Shown one piece after another: positions 44,971 through 57,300 of a stretch of 64,000 bases of DNA. The stretch's first letter is position 1, and each line of letters begins with the position of its first letter. Under the pieces are notes generated by a model. The model searched no databases. It saw nothing but the letters and a program-made list of their open reading frames with translations, and was not told the origin of the DNA. The DNA is from Ilex aquifolium (lineage: Eukaryota > Streptophyta > Magnoliopsida > Aquifoliales > Aquifoliaceae), in contig OX637391.1 of assembly GCA_951799425.1 (NCBI GenBank), positions 48,517,069 through 48,581,068 on the forward strand, read 5' to 3'. A program made the translations under genes and the position numbers.

Positions 44971-45278
44971 ACTGCATGGGTTTGGGAAATACTTTCAAAC
45001 CGACCCCCTTTTGTGCATAACTTTTCAAAATTACATGGGTTGGGTCAAAACCTCGGCTTAGGTTTGTGTAATGGGTGGCGTGTGTGTCTGGTTAAATTGG
45101 GCGGGAGAATGTATTTGAGTGAGAATGAATCTTGAGTCATTGGTTTTAATTAGATGAGTTTAGATGAAATTTAAACTATACATCTAAATTTCAATCAAAT
45201 CTTGGCCGTTCTTTTATTTTTTTAAATTGAGAAGGGTGATTTTAATTTGGAAAGTTGAAATTGCCTCTATCTTGATGG

Positions 45279-46614
45279 TATGAGAGAATTACATTCAGAC
45301 TTTTTGAAATTTGTCACTTCTTAACATTTAAAATATTATATACAGACCCCTTGATGTATGTTCACGCGTAACATATAGACCCCCGTCAATGTCTGTTAAT
45401 ATGTCTGTTAGTAAATTACATCTATGGTCTGTTTGGTAAGAATAATGAAAAAATGAAAGGAAAGAAAATTAGAATGAAATAACTTTTCATCCCTTGAGGA
45501 AATAAATAGACTTTCTCTCTTTTTTGTTTCGTACGATGGATTGAAAGTTGAAAAGATAAATTTTATGTTGTTTGGTATTGAAAGAAAAGTGGAAAGAAAG
45601 AGAAGTGTATCAAACTTAAATTTACCATTCTATTCCTCTACTAAGGTGGAATTTTGTACACGCAATTCAAATGAAAAAATTAATAATTGTCAATTCATCT
45701 CAAGCACACATGACCAACAATTTTTTTTACTCTTATCTATCACGTGGCAGTGTGGCCAACCTGGACAGAGACACAAAACCTTGTTATGTGTCTTGCTTCT
45801 AGAAGGTTGGGCCCATTTGTTGTATGTGAAATAAGGGGTAAAATGGTAAAAGCCCATGTCATGCCCAAAAGTTGATCCGTTCTCTCTCCTTTTCATATTT
45901 GGGGGGAAAAGTTTTGTTGAGCGGAAGGAAAAGACATTCCTCCCTAGTTTTCATTCTATCTCATTTTCCCTTCATACCAAACGGTGGAAACTTTTTCTAT
46001 CCATCCTATTTTCCTCTCTTGATTTTTCATCTACTCTGTTTTCCTCTCTACCAAACAGACTACTAGACTCCCTGAAATTTGTAGGCATATAATACTTAAA
46101 ATTCTCAAGTTTAAAATATTATAATTAGATAAAAAATACTTCAATTAAAGATCAAAGATATAATATCAAATATTTTAAATTTTACAAAAAAAATTCATGT
46201 TTTATTGTACCATTTACTGAAATAAAATCAAAAATAAAAATCTAATTTTTTTTCTTAAAAATTTGTAATTAGTGTACAATTATACTATCTACTGAAATAA
46301 ATCTAAAAAAAATTAAATAAGGGGTCTAAGTCATTCACAATAGAACATGAATTTTGCAACCAAAATTCATGTTATATTATGTCATTTATTGAAATAAAAT
46401 CAAAAATAAAAATATAATGTTTTTTTAAAAAATTATAATTAGTATACAATTATTACATGCCTACAAACTTCAGGAAGTCTAGATGTAATTTACTAACAGA
46501 TATACTAACAGTAAATGTCTAAGTGTTATGCACGTATAAATTTCAGGGGATCTATTTATAATATTTTAAATGTCAAAGAATCTAAATGATTCAAAACGTC
46601 TAAACGTAATTCCC
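45279..46614. mobile_element. Terminal-inverted-repeat element, outer
   Basis: Left 'tgagagaattacattcagac' pairs with right 'gtctaaacgtaattccctca', and 'ctgttagtaaattacatcta' (45410) pairs with 'tagatgtaatttactaacag' (46481). No target duplication was recognised, and there are no coding frames. A second MITE sits inside at 45428-46061. Confidence 0.55.
45428..46061. mobile_element. MITE nested in the element above
   Basis: Ends GTCTGTTTGGTA and TACCAAACAGAC are exact inverse copies over 12 bp, and the similarity continues ('aaaggaaagaaaatt' against 'attttcctctctt'). The ends resemble PIF/Harbinger MITEs, but the short target duplication is unclear. Confidence 0.6.
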
Positions 46615-46619
46615 TCAAA

Positions 46620-49005
46620 ATAGATAGATAGATTGTCAAGATTTGACTAGTCTTTTCCTAATTTTCCAATGGGAGTAAGTAATTCCAATCACACATCTTT
46701 ATATTAAAAGTTGCCACGCACACCTCATATGCATATAAACAAACAATCACAAACACTGTGTATTTTTTTTATTTTTTTTTCTGTGAACAAGACAAACTAT
46801 ATGTATTGATTAGACCTAAACTTTATATGACCTCCTATCTAAAACAACTACTACTAGTAACGGTAATCTAAGTTGATTTGATTTGCCAGCTTTTTTTTTT
46901 GACTTTTTGGTCCATAGCTTTGAATCTAACAAAAAACTATCAATTCAAATTAATCCTTTGAAATCTTCAAATGAATCCAGTAGCTTATATGATATATGTC
47001 TGTAGGTCCTAAATAACCCTTGTTAGATTTCTAATTTTTTTTATAAAGTTTGAGTAGTATTATACTATTAGGACTTAGGAGTGACCATGATGTTATCATG
47101 TCAACTGAGTTGTTATCATGATTCAACAATCATAATTAATCAAGATCTCCAATCCTTGCAAATTATAATTAATCAATCCTCTCCACATCTCCAATCCTTA
47201 GCACAGTGGTAGATAGGGCTGGCAATCATGTTGTATTCATGTTCGTGTTGTGTTATTTTAAGTTCGTGTTGAGTATTAATCAACTTTAATTCAAATCGTT
47301 TAATCAATCATGTAATGTCATGTCGTGTTCGTGTCGATGCATATAAATATTTAAATTATCATTATATCCTAATGTTTTCTTTTCGTGGTCTATTCTCCAT
47401 TTATAAATATCAGTTTTTATAAAAAATTTTGATTGATTATATTACTTTTAAAAATATATGCATCATTAAAATTTTTAATGAAGTGTTCAAAAACTCCATC
47501 AATCTAACATTACTCATTTTATATTCAAAGATAACATTGTGTCCACACACGCACAATCTATTTTCGCTGAAAAATTTAACCCTTTCATTTTTAGAACAAA
47601 AAATAATTATATATATATATTTTAAAATCAATTTATGTTACACCTACATAATTCTTCAGTTATAATAAACTTCCTAAGTTGTATTAAGATTTTATAAAGT
47701 AGTATATTAAATTTTATCCGAATATACATGACTAATTCCTAATTATAATAAAGCTCCAAATATGATTAGTACATTGATAATTATTTTTATTTTATTCAAT
47801 GAATTATAAAGTGGAATTCAATGAATTTAAAAAAAAATTATTTTTCGAACATCACTAAAAATCACTCTCAATCACAAAATTCTACAAAAATTGAACTCTA
47901 ACTATTTTTTATTCTTTTTTTCTTATAAATATGCGATGCATTGCGAGTAGTATAAATATGTTATCTTCTTTTTATCGATTAGGATAAAACGTGTTAAAGT
48001 GTCCACCTTAGAAAATTTTTCTGGCTCCGCCACTGCTTGCACAATGTATTTACTACATAGGTAACATAATCCTACATTTATAAAAACAAAAAGGTAATAC
48101 CCACACCACAATGCTCCAAGTGAAAATTTTAAACTCATTATTATTTCGGGCTCAACTGGCTGTTAGCTTGTACAAGGTCTAATAACATCCAAACAGACTG
48201 CTCAAGTCCATGATCTCAAAGCTCAATTCTTACCAACTTGGCTTAAAAAATTCCACTGCCCAGGCATTATCAGATTGGCTTAAAAAATAAATCGTACTCA
48301 TTGCTCAAAGTCCTTATCTAAAACAAGATATAAGAGAAGTAAGGAATACACAATCTTATTCTAATTTTGAAGAAATTGATTTTTAGGTTCGAACTGACGA
48401 TGATGTATATACCACACGGATCACATAATACTAAAGGTGTAATAAATCTAATAAAACGAGTCCGTTATGTAATAGTTGATATTTAATAACTTTATAATTT
48501 CTACAATAAATAACAATTTTTGGAGAAAACAACTTTGTTTCACAGTCAATCACTAATATTTTTAATTACCAACTCCACATAATCTAGTTGGGTATTCTTA
48601 ATTCACTCACGGTTTTTTCACGGGGAGGTTAATGTGTCAATCATTCTTTACAAAAGATAAGATTTGATTTCTCATGTCCCTCTCTGTGGTAGTTCAATTA
48701 TATCATTCTTTCTGGGTTCGATGGTCTCTCCTTTACTATAGATGCTTTGCTCTAAACTATAACAGCTGATCGTTGATTGTAATACTGATTTGATGATGCA
48801 CATTAATATTTCTATTACATGATAGTTATAATATATTTCGAAAACCCCTTCTTGGAGTATTGATTTTTAGAGTGGAAAAATGGGTACTTGTGCATTTGTG
48901 TATTTAATGAAGGGTAAGTTTCGCCTCTTGTTTCTGTGTCAAAAATATCTAACCAGGACCAAGTTTTTCAGTTATAAAAGTATAGAAAAACTCAGTAGTT
49001 TAATA
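46620..49005. other. Intergenic, AT-rich, with transposon scraps
   Basis: Contains a truncated hAT piece (47215-47345) and, near 48020, 'ctggctccgccactgc', a phrase typical of another hAT end. No gene was seen. Confidence 0.4.
47215..47345. mobile_element. Truncated hAT end, family of 38047-38781
   Basis: 'tagggctggcaatcatgttg' followed by 'catgttcgtgttgtgtt' and 'gtcgtgttcgtgtcg' resembles the right end of the 38047-38781 element. The other end is missing. Confidence 0.4.
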
Positions 49006-49015
49006 TTCTAATAAC

Positions 49016-49620
49016 ACCACTGAGCGATTAGTCTAGTGGGTTAAGAACTCGAATTTCTTCGCTGCTCAATGCTGGAATTCAAGTCTCCATAGCCACAACA
49101 ACTCTGTGGGACTCAAGCTACACTTCAGCGCATAGAACACGCGGTGGGTAGGGCTGTTAGTCTAACGAGCCCGAGTCGAGTTCAAGCCGAGCTTGACAAA
49201 CTTGTTTTTTAATCGAGCCTAAAAAATTGTTCAAGATCGGCTTGTTTAGGAAACGAGTTGAGCCTGAACGAGCCAAAAACGAGTCGAGCCCGAGCCGAAC
49301 CCGAGTATTTGCACATAAACGAGTCGAGTTTGAGCCGAGCTTGTAGGACTTGTTTTATAAACTAGCCTAAAATCTTGTTCAAGTTTGGGCTCGTTTAGAA
49401 AACGAATCGAGCATAAACGAGCTGAACCCGAGCTGAACTCAAGCCAAACTGGAGTAGCTTAGTTTGATTAACAGCCCTAGCGGTGGGGTATTAGCTTTGG
49501 CCCCGACGTAGGTGCGGTGAGATCTCCAATAAATAGTTTTGTGGTGTTGTAGGATAATGCTCCTTGATGGATATGTAGAATGGTTTATCTGCATATCTAT
49601 TTGCTAAACCAAAAAAAAAA
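49016..49620 (+). mobile_element. SINE, interrupted by a hAT MITE
   Basis: A tRNA-like head has an A box ('gattagtctagtgggttaag') and a B box ('ggaattcaagtctcc'). The body continues after the hAT insertion (49488 onward) and ends in an A-run (49611-49620). A perfect 10-bp target duplication, TTCTAATAAC, lies at 49006-49015 and 49622-49631. Without the insert the SINE is about 270 bp. Confidence 0.8.
49149..49479. mobile_element. hAT MITE inside the SINE, 331 bp
   Basis: Ends TAGGGCTGTTAGTCTAACGA and (reverse complement of the right end) TAGGGCTGTTAATCAAACTA. A perfect 8-bp target duplication, GCGGTGGG, lies at 49141-49148 and 49480-49487. The interior is full of 'gagccgag', 'cgagtcgag' and 'aacgag' repeats. 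Confidence 0.9.
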
Positions 49621-50368
49621 TTTCTAATAACTAATAATTTAGGACCTTCAAAGAATAATAATTATTAGAGAGTGGAGGAGACTGTCACCCATTTCATCAC
49701 ATAAAGCGAAAACAGCTTAATTTGACTAAGATTATAAGTTATAGGGCAAAGTGATGATGTCCACAAACACGGACTTTAGATGATACAACACCAAATCATT
49801 GTCTTGATATTAATATTAGTATGACTTAATACCAGCTTACATAATATCTATGTCTCTGCAGAGGAAGTTGATTTTTTTTTTTTTTCTCTCTGCTCTTTTT
49901 ATGTATTATTATATATTCTTTGGATGAATTAAACATTTTTAAAGATAAAAGAGTATTTCATATTAAATAGTTAATCCTGTTAGGTGTTGACTTTAGCCCT
50001 AAACTTTCATGGTGGGATATATATGCAGATAAAATTTTGCTGATGACTTAATTATAAGTTGTTACTCAGTATAGGTGATAGACCTCGACCCATTGTTTAT
50101 GATAAACAAGAACCTTGGTATATATGACCTCAACCCGTTGTTTATTGCGAAACAAAAACCTCGGTATAAGGGAGATGTCACAAACGGTGGTGGAAATTCC
50201 GTTTCATAAGTCGCTGGTGAATGCCACGGAAAATCAGAATACTCTTTTTTTGGGTCTGATTGTAAGGCTTGCATGCCATTTACTTTCTTTTTTCTATTTT
50301 AGGCGTGTGATCAGCCAATTAAAGAGCTGATTGTCTTTCTTTTTCTTCTTTTAAGCAAGTAAGATTGC

Positions 50369-50485
50369 TCATGGATCATGCTCAATGGGCCTCCACGAAT
50401 TTGCTTGAGTCCATGCCTCTTGAATCAGTCCGTTGAGTACATCTTTAAACTTCCTTGCTTGTGCTCTCGTAACCAACCCAATTGG
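50369..50485 (-). pseudogene. Gypsy polyprotein C-terminal fragment
   Basis: Thirty-eight open codons on the minus strand end at a stop and include 'PIGLVTRAQARKFKDVLNG'. This resembles the 'PxTRARAKxxKxxLN' tail found after the integrase of plant Gypsy elements. Nothing upstream is preserved. Confidence 0.5.
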
Positions 50486-51032
50486 GACTTAAACTAGATC
50501 CCTTGAAGTTGTGTTATGATTTGCATCACGAGGTTTTTATCCAAAGAAAATCTGAAAAAGAACATATCTATACAGTCTTGCTCTACACACAAATATTATT
50601 TTCGTAATATGCATTCAAAGGTATTTAGGTTACAATGATTTAATCTCACTGGTATGCCAAGACACTATATCACTTTAAACACGAAATAATAATAATAATA
50701 ATAATAATAAAAACTTTTAAATCAATAAAACTAGAAATTGAATGATAGCTTGTCCATTTTCTTTCAGATGATATTCCAACGTGAACAAGCAACACAAGTT
50801 TTGACTTGTTAATTTGGCCATCTAAGTCAATCATCAATTATCAAATGAAAGCTATTTGGCATACTACTACACGCAAACTAAACCCACTAAAAACTATGGG
50901 TGGCCTACTTTAGCCGTGGTTGTGTTGGACAAACCGACAGATTTTTGCAAGGTGATTGATGACAGGATTAAGAACCAACGGCTAAGGTCTATGTCTACAT
51001 CATTTAATGGATAATTCATATAAACAATAAGC

Positions 51033-51069
<37 letters not shown>

Positions 51070-53922
51070 AAGGTGGTGTTTGTAGCTGTGATGTATGTGA
51101 GTGGGCAGATAGACAACCACTTTGCTCACTTTTTATGAGGTAGTTGCCTCCTTGCTAGTACTGTAATTACACACATTGGGTCCATGGGTTGGGTACACAC
51201 AAGATAATTGGAAGTCAGCTTTTTCCTCTCAAAGTTAGAAACTTGTTTCCATCATGACCATTCAAAACTTATCTTTGTCATATACTCGACCCATAATTCA
51301 AAACTTTAATAAAAAAAACAAAACAAAGACACAATAAAAATATATTAAATTCTAAGGATGAAGACACAGAGTTTGGGGTGTTCAAAATTCTACCCACTCA
51401 ACCCGTTCTATAATATTTCGATCTTATCCTATTCAATAATTCGGCTTCTGAATTTTTTCGATCAACTAATGGAATATGTTTTTAGTATTCTGTAAATATC
51501 GGATAGGAATACGAAATATTCATAAAATTTATGCATTCTTATCCAACCCGTATGCATATTTAATTTTTTTTTAAAAATAATACGTGTGTTATAAAACGAC
51601 GTCGTTTTGCTTGTCATAAAACAACGTTTAGGAAGCATATGACTTGTGATTTGTGTTTTATTTATGTTGTTTTAGACTATTAGAGAACATATTAACCAAA
51701 TTTATTGTATATTTTTTTTAGTTTTATTAGTTTATTGTATTGATTTACATATCTTTATATTATATTTTAACAATCTAATCGTAAAAGTAACCCAAAAATT
51801 TAATAATTGAGTTGTTAAAATGACCAGAAAATTAATAACTTAAAGTTTAAAAATTTGTGAGACATGTCGCATTTTTACCCGACCTTCCGAGCCAATTTTT
51901 TGAATGGAATTCGGCTCGAAACATTATCCTTAATCGGGTAGAATAAGCCAAACAAATCCAAAAATTCTTATGCACCGACTCGGATTAACAACCCCACTTT
52001 TGTCTTCATCATTTTCTTGACTAAGCTGAATTATTAAACTTGGAATACTTTCTTGATTGAGCCAATACATTAAAATATTAATATCTAAAGGATATTTTTT
52101 GGGATATTACTTGAAGTCAGAAGTCAAATGTTTGACTTTCTCATATACTTGACCCATAATTCAAAACTTTAATTAAAAAAAAAAAAAAACAAAGGCAAAA
52201 TAAAAAAAAATATTAAATTCTATGGATGAATACAAATAAGTTGATGATATTTATTACCCCTTTATGAGGCCAAAACATCCCATCTTCCTTCTATTTAGTG
52301 CCGCACTATTGATGGTTTATTTCTTTCCACCACCACCTAATTGTCCTATCTTCTAGAAGAATTTTTTGGATCTAAATTTTGTCAATTATATATTTTTTTT
52401 CTAATTTACTCAATAATAGGTTACTATTGTGTATTGATTGAGACTCATTAATACATAATACACAAATACTTAAATATATGTCGAGTAATTTATTAATGAG
52501 AAAAACTGAGAAAAAATGTATTAAAGTGAACCCGAACTATAAATTTCTTAGCCTAAGAATTTTATAACATAATACTATCTATATAGACGAGGTCTCATTT
52601 GGAGAATCTAATATCAGAATCATCATTAAATTAGTGAATAAAATTTATTATTAATCGAAATATTAAAATACATTAAATTTCAATATTATATCCTAAATTA
52701 TATACAAATGACTTTATTGAATTGAGAATAGTTTGTTTGACACAAAACATCATGGTGATGAATTAAAATATACTTTTTTTGCAGTGTCAATGTCAAGGTC
52801 ATTATGTAGTACTACACCACTCACATGCTAACCTAAGGTTTTAACTCCACTTAAGGTTTTAATTAGGGTGATTTTAGTTGAATTAGGGTGGGTATAGAAG
52901 AAATGAATTTAATAGTTTGATAATAAAAATTTTAATAGAATAAAAATAAATATTTATGTGATGGGAATAACCCTACCTTTAATACCGTACCAAAAAAGAA
53001 TCTTGACCGTAAATTTTGTTTTGGGTATTTTGTAGTTGATTATGAAAAATAATAAAATAATAAAATATTAAAATTTCGATTTCAATCTTACAAATTACAT
53101 TCTCTATGACCTTTTTATTTACACTAAGGTGGTGTCACCATTCAATTAAAACACAATAAATTGGATAAAGTGAACCCACTTATCTTATGTGGGATTGTCA
53201 CTAGATTAAGATAATTATTGAATTGTATAGGATTTACTTGATAAATAATTATTTGAAGTCTTTCTTAGGCCCAAATGACACGACTCTTTATGTGATTATC
53301 CTGATCCAGATAGGATTCATTTATACAGGAGAAAAGTCAGAGAAACAAGTACCCAAAGGCCGACGGACTCGAACCAAATTGAGGGGGAGAGAGAGAGAGA
53401 GAGAGAGAGTGTGTATCAAAAGGATTCTCATTCCTTTCCTTCCTAGCTGTGCTTCTCCAATATGTGACAAACCTTATTCTATGTAAGACCCATTTCATGC
53501 AATCTTTTAACTGATCTCCATAACTCTCTGCAACACCCATTCCTTTGTCATCATCCTCCATGATTCTGTACTTATAAAACTGTACGTCCTTAAAAAAAAT
53601 ACCCATTTAACTGTCTCCAAGCCAATACTAACTAACAACCACCCCTTTAAGTACCCAAACCCTTCCACTGCATCAAAGTGGTGAAAACTACAGATCTACT
53701 TACATATATCTCTTATCAACATTGCTTATAGCCACCTATTTGTTCATGCATTAATTGGTGGCGTAAGGACTCTAACTATTTAGATCTTTGGCACTTTTTC
53801 ACTTTCCTCTTTTTGGCATTTGCGTCTGTAATACAACGAAAACAGCCTCTTCATATGCGGGTGTGAAGAGAGTAGGCCTAGTCAGAGCCTCGTGTAGTGG
53901 ACTGCCCGTGTGCTATAACTCT
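50486..53922. other. Intergenic; promoter side of the ABCG gene
   Basis: Simple repeats: (AAT)n near 50686-50710 and (CT)n at 51033-51067. A GA run lies near 53383-53409. No gene motif was seen. The last kilobase should contain the ABCG promoter. Confidence 0.4.
51268..52235. repeat. Direct repeat pair flanking a hAT-like element
   Basis: About 95 bp at 51275-51365 ('catatactcgacccataatt', 'ttaaattctaaggatgaaga') recurs at 52140-52235 in the same orientation. Between them, 51374-51996 has imperfect inverse ends (TTGGGGTGTTCAAAAT and ATTAACAACCCCA) and hAT-like interior repeats ('cggataggaatacg'). No 8-bp target duplication was found, so the element call is weak. Confidence 0.4.
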
Positions 53923-54297
53923 TTATTCTTGCTGTTTCATTAGTATTCATAAGCTTCACTATTTTCCATGTTTATGAATTTCCTGCTGCAGCTTTGAAGA
54001 ACAAGTCGGTGAATTTCGATTCTTTCCTGAGTTTAGAGGAGACAGATGAAGGGAAAACGTAGCTTTGATCTGAATCAAAGGATTCAAGAAGGGTAATTCT
54101 GCAATATGTGTGTGGTATAAGTCTTGATTCTTACTGGTTTATTACAGAGCATAAACTTCACCATTTTTCATATTTATGAATTCTCTGCAGCTTTGAAGAA
54201 TAAGTCGGTGAATTGCAATTCTTATCTAAGTTTAGAGGGTTAGACAGCGGTTTGATTTGAATCAAGGGATTCAAGAAAGGTAATTTTGAGTGTTGCA
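53923..54297 (+). promoter_or_regulatory. ABCG 5' leader with a duplicated segment
   Basis: About 160 bp at 53930-54100 is repeated, diverged, at 54125-54290 with an offset near 200 bp. Both copies carry 'ctttgaagaa', 'aagtcggtgaatt' and 'gattcaagaa', each with an acceptor-like CTGCAG just before and a GTAATT donor-like site just after. The ATG follows a further acceptor-like TTGCAG (54292-54297). Alternative leader exons are possible, but transcripts would be needed to decide. Confidence 0.5.
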
Positions 54298-54307
54298 GCC
54301 TATAAAA

Positions 54308-57300
54308 ATGGCAGCAACATTATCCTCAGATGACTTGCCAAGGTCTATGAGCAGAGGGTCAATGAGCAGGAGGCTGAGTTTTGCATCTTCCAGCCGGAGA
54401 AGTTGGGCCTCAGCCAGTATCCGGGAGGCATTTGCGGGGCCAGGAGGGGACGCTTTTCAGAGGAGTGGGAGAGAAGATGATGATGAGGAAGAGCTAAGGT
54501 GGGCTGCTATTGAGAGGCTTCCAACTTATGATAGATTGAGGAAGGGAGTTTTGAAGCAAGTTTTGGATACTGGTAGAGTTGTTCATGAAGAGGTTGATGT
54601 TTCCAATCTTGGGATGAGAGATAAGAAGCAACTAATGGAAAGTATTCTCAAGGTTGTGGAAGATGATAATGAGAGGTTTCTTCAGAGACTCAGAGATCGT
54701 ACCGATAGGTGACAATCAAAACTTTTTCTGAATCTTGTTGTAGATAATAGTCTGTATATTTAGTGTTTTTGATCTTTGAATTATTTTATAAAATAATGTT
54801 TTTGGGACTTTAATTACGTTGTCAAAACAGGGTTGGAATCGATATTCCGAAAATTGAAGTTCGGTTTGAGCACTTGGCAATTGAAGGAGATGTACATGTT
54901 GGATCGAGGGCGCTTCCAACCCTGCTGAATGCTACCCTGAATATGATAGAGGTAGCTGATTCTGTTCTTCACTTTTCTAAATTGGTCAATTAGCTTATTT
55001 TCATATCCAACAACTAGGATGGATATCCTCAATTATTGTTCGATTTGCACATGTAAGATGTACTTATAGATTGTCTGTCCTTGTACATTTAGTCTAGTTT
55101 TTCCCCAGTAGTAATTATTGGTCAAGGAAACTCATGTTAAAATTCTAGTTTTTAGAGCTAATGATTTCTCCTACTATGCATATTGATCACACAGAATTCG
55201 AAATGAGAAATCTCCTTATTTGTTTGGTTTTTGAGGCTTCTATTGTGTCCGGGAGAGATGATGAATACACAGTGGAAGTTTTTTCTTTTTACTGGTGAAG
55301 ATTTCAATTTGTTGTTGTTAACAGGGGGTTCTCGGAGCACTGAAGCTTTTTCCATCAAAGAAAAGGGTTGTTAAGATACTTCATGATGTGAGTGGAATCG
55401 TGAAACCATCAAGGTATATTTATGGAATCAAACTCATTCTATTATCACCAGTTTTCCACTTTTATATAGCCATATAAAAAGGGGAAATAATGTATAAGCA
55501 CAAGTATCTTGAAGTAATTTGTCAAATCATAATCAAAAGCTTTCCTACAATCTAGCACAACCATGGCCTGTGAGTATACACAATGTGACACTGCTTGTTG
55601 ATTTGTATTTTTGAACTTCCTGTCCATGCTTGTCAACTGTGTTGTCAGGATGGCACTACTTCTTGGGCCTCCAGGTGCTGGAAAGACTACATTACTGCAG
55701 GCACTTGCTGGAGGGCTGGACAAGAATTTAAGGGTATGTAATCCTCCACCTCACTCATCGTCACAAAGTTCGAGAATTTCTCAATATCTTGCTTAGACGT
55801 AGTAATCAAAATGTTAGTGTATTTTCATTAACTTTTGTGGGCAGGTTACTGGAAAAGTCACTTATTGTGGTCACGAAATGTCGGAGTTCATTCCTCAAAG
55901 GACTTGTGCTTATATTAGCCAGCATGACCTCCACCATGGTGAGATGACTGTCAGAGAGACATTAGACTTCTCAGGACGCTGCTTGGGAGTTGGAACCCGA
56001 TATGACCTCCTGGCAGAGTTATCGAGAAGAGAAAAAGATGCAGGAATTAAACCTGACCCAGAGATAGATGCATTCATGAAAGCCACAGCAATGGCTGGCC
56101 AAGAATCTAGTTTGGTCACGGACTATGTTCTTAAGGTTTCTTTTCTCATCTTTCTGGTGTCTAATGTTGATTGTAATGCCCTCAACTACCATATTGAACT
56201 GATTATTAAGTTTATATGACAGATACTTGGGTTAGATATCTGTGCTGATATCATGGTGGGAGATGCGATGAGAAGGGGTATCTCTGGTGGACAGAAGAAG
56301 CGTGTCACAACAGGTATGTGAAAAGCATTTTAGTGACAAACAGAGGCCAAATGTTGGTTTTCTTCAACCCTTCTTCACCCACAAACCAAACAAAATTCCA
56401 GTTTTTTAGGGTCTCCCCATGCTATTGAATTGCCTTGTGTGATAACAATATTACCAAAATCTGGTTTTTGGCATATGCAGGAGAAATGTTGGTTGGGCCA
56501 GCAAAAGTTTTTTACATGGACGAAATATCAACTGGTCTAGATAGTTCCACCACTTTCCAAATTGTGAAGTTTATGAGGCAGATGGTTCATATTATGGATG
56601 TAACCATGATAATCTCTCTTCTGCAACCTGCGCCTGAAACATTTGATCTTTTTGACGACATTATTCTGCTTTCAGAGGGTCAAATTGTCTACCAAGGTCC
56701 ACGAGAGAATGTCCTTGAGTTCTTTGAGAGTGTGGGATTCAAATGCCCAGAAAGGAAAGGAGTTGCTGACTTTCTGCAAGAGGTCACTTCGAGGAAGGAC
56801 CAAGAGCAATACTGGTTCAAAAAGAACGAACCTTATCGATTTATTTCAGTGCCTGAGCTTGCAGATCGCTTCAGTTCTTTCCACATTGGGCAGAAGCTTT
56901 ATGATGAACTTGGGATTCCTTATGATCAAACTAAAGCCCATCCTGCTGCATTGGTGACTCAGAAGTATGGTATTTCCAATATGGAGCTCTTGAAGGCATC
57001 CTTGGACAGGGAATGGCTACTGATGAAACGCAACTCCTTTCTGTACATATTCAAGACCACTCAGATTACTATCATGTCAATAATTGCTTTCACAGTTTTT
57101 TTTCGAACTGAGATGAAACATGGTCAATTGGAAGATGGAGGAAAATATTATGGTGCACTGTTTTTCAGTCTCATTAATGTGATGTTTAATGGGACGGCTG
57201 AGCTTGCCCTAACCATGGTCAGGCTTCCCGTGTTCTTTAAGCAGAGGGATGCCCTGTTTTACCCTGCATGGGCCTTTGCCGTTCCCATTTGGATCATGAG

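Larger units (their letters stand above)
43105..45054. mobile_element. Palindromic (foldback) Mutator-like element, 1950 bp
   Basis: The left end GAGGTTTTGACCCAAC is the inverse of the right end. A perfect 10-bp target duplication, GGCTTAGGTT, lies at 43095-43104 and 45055-45064. The arms (43105-43690 and about 44465-45054) are near-identical inverted copies of roughly 590 bp each. The space between is occupied by extra tandem copies of the inner arm. TSD length and a terminal G favour a Mutator-like origin, although 10 bp is slightly long. No transposase. The whole unit could fold into one long hairpin. Confidence 0.85.

Noticed and set aside
43259..45061. Mirror-image frames repeating 'KTSVHLTF'
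   Set aside because: They are translations of the TGACGT hairpins in the palindromic arms, present on both strands.
49020..49100. Possible tRNA gene
   Set aside because: It has A and B boxes but cannot fold as a whole tRNA; it is followed by a SINE body and A-tail within target duplications.
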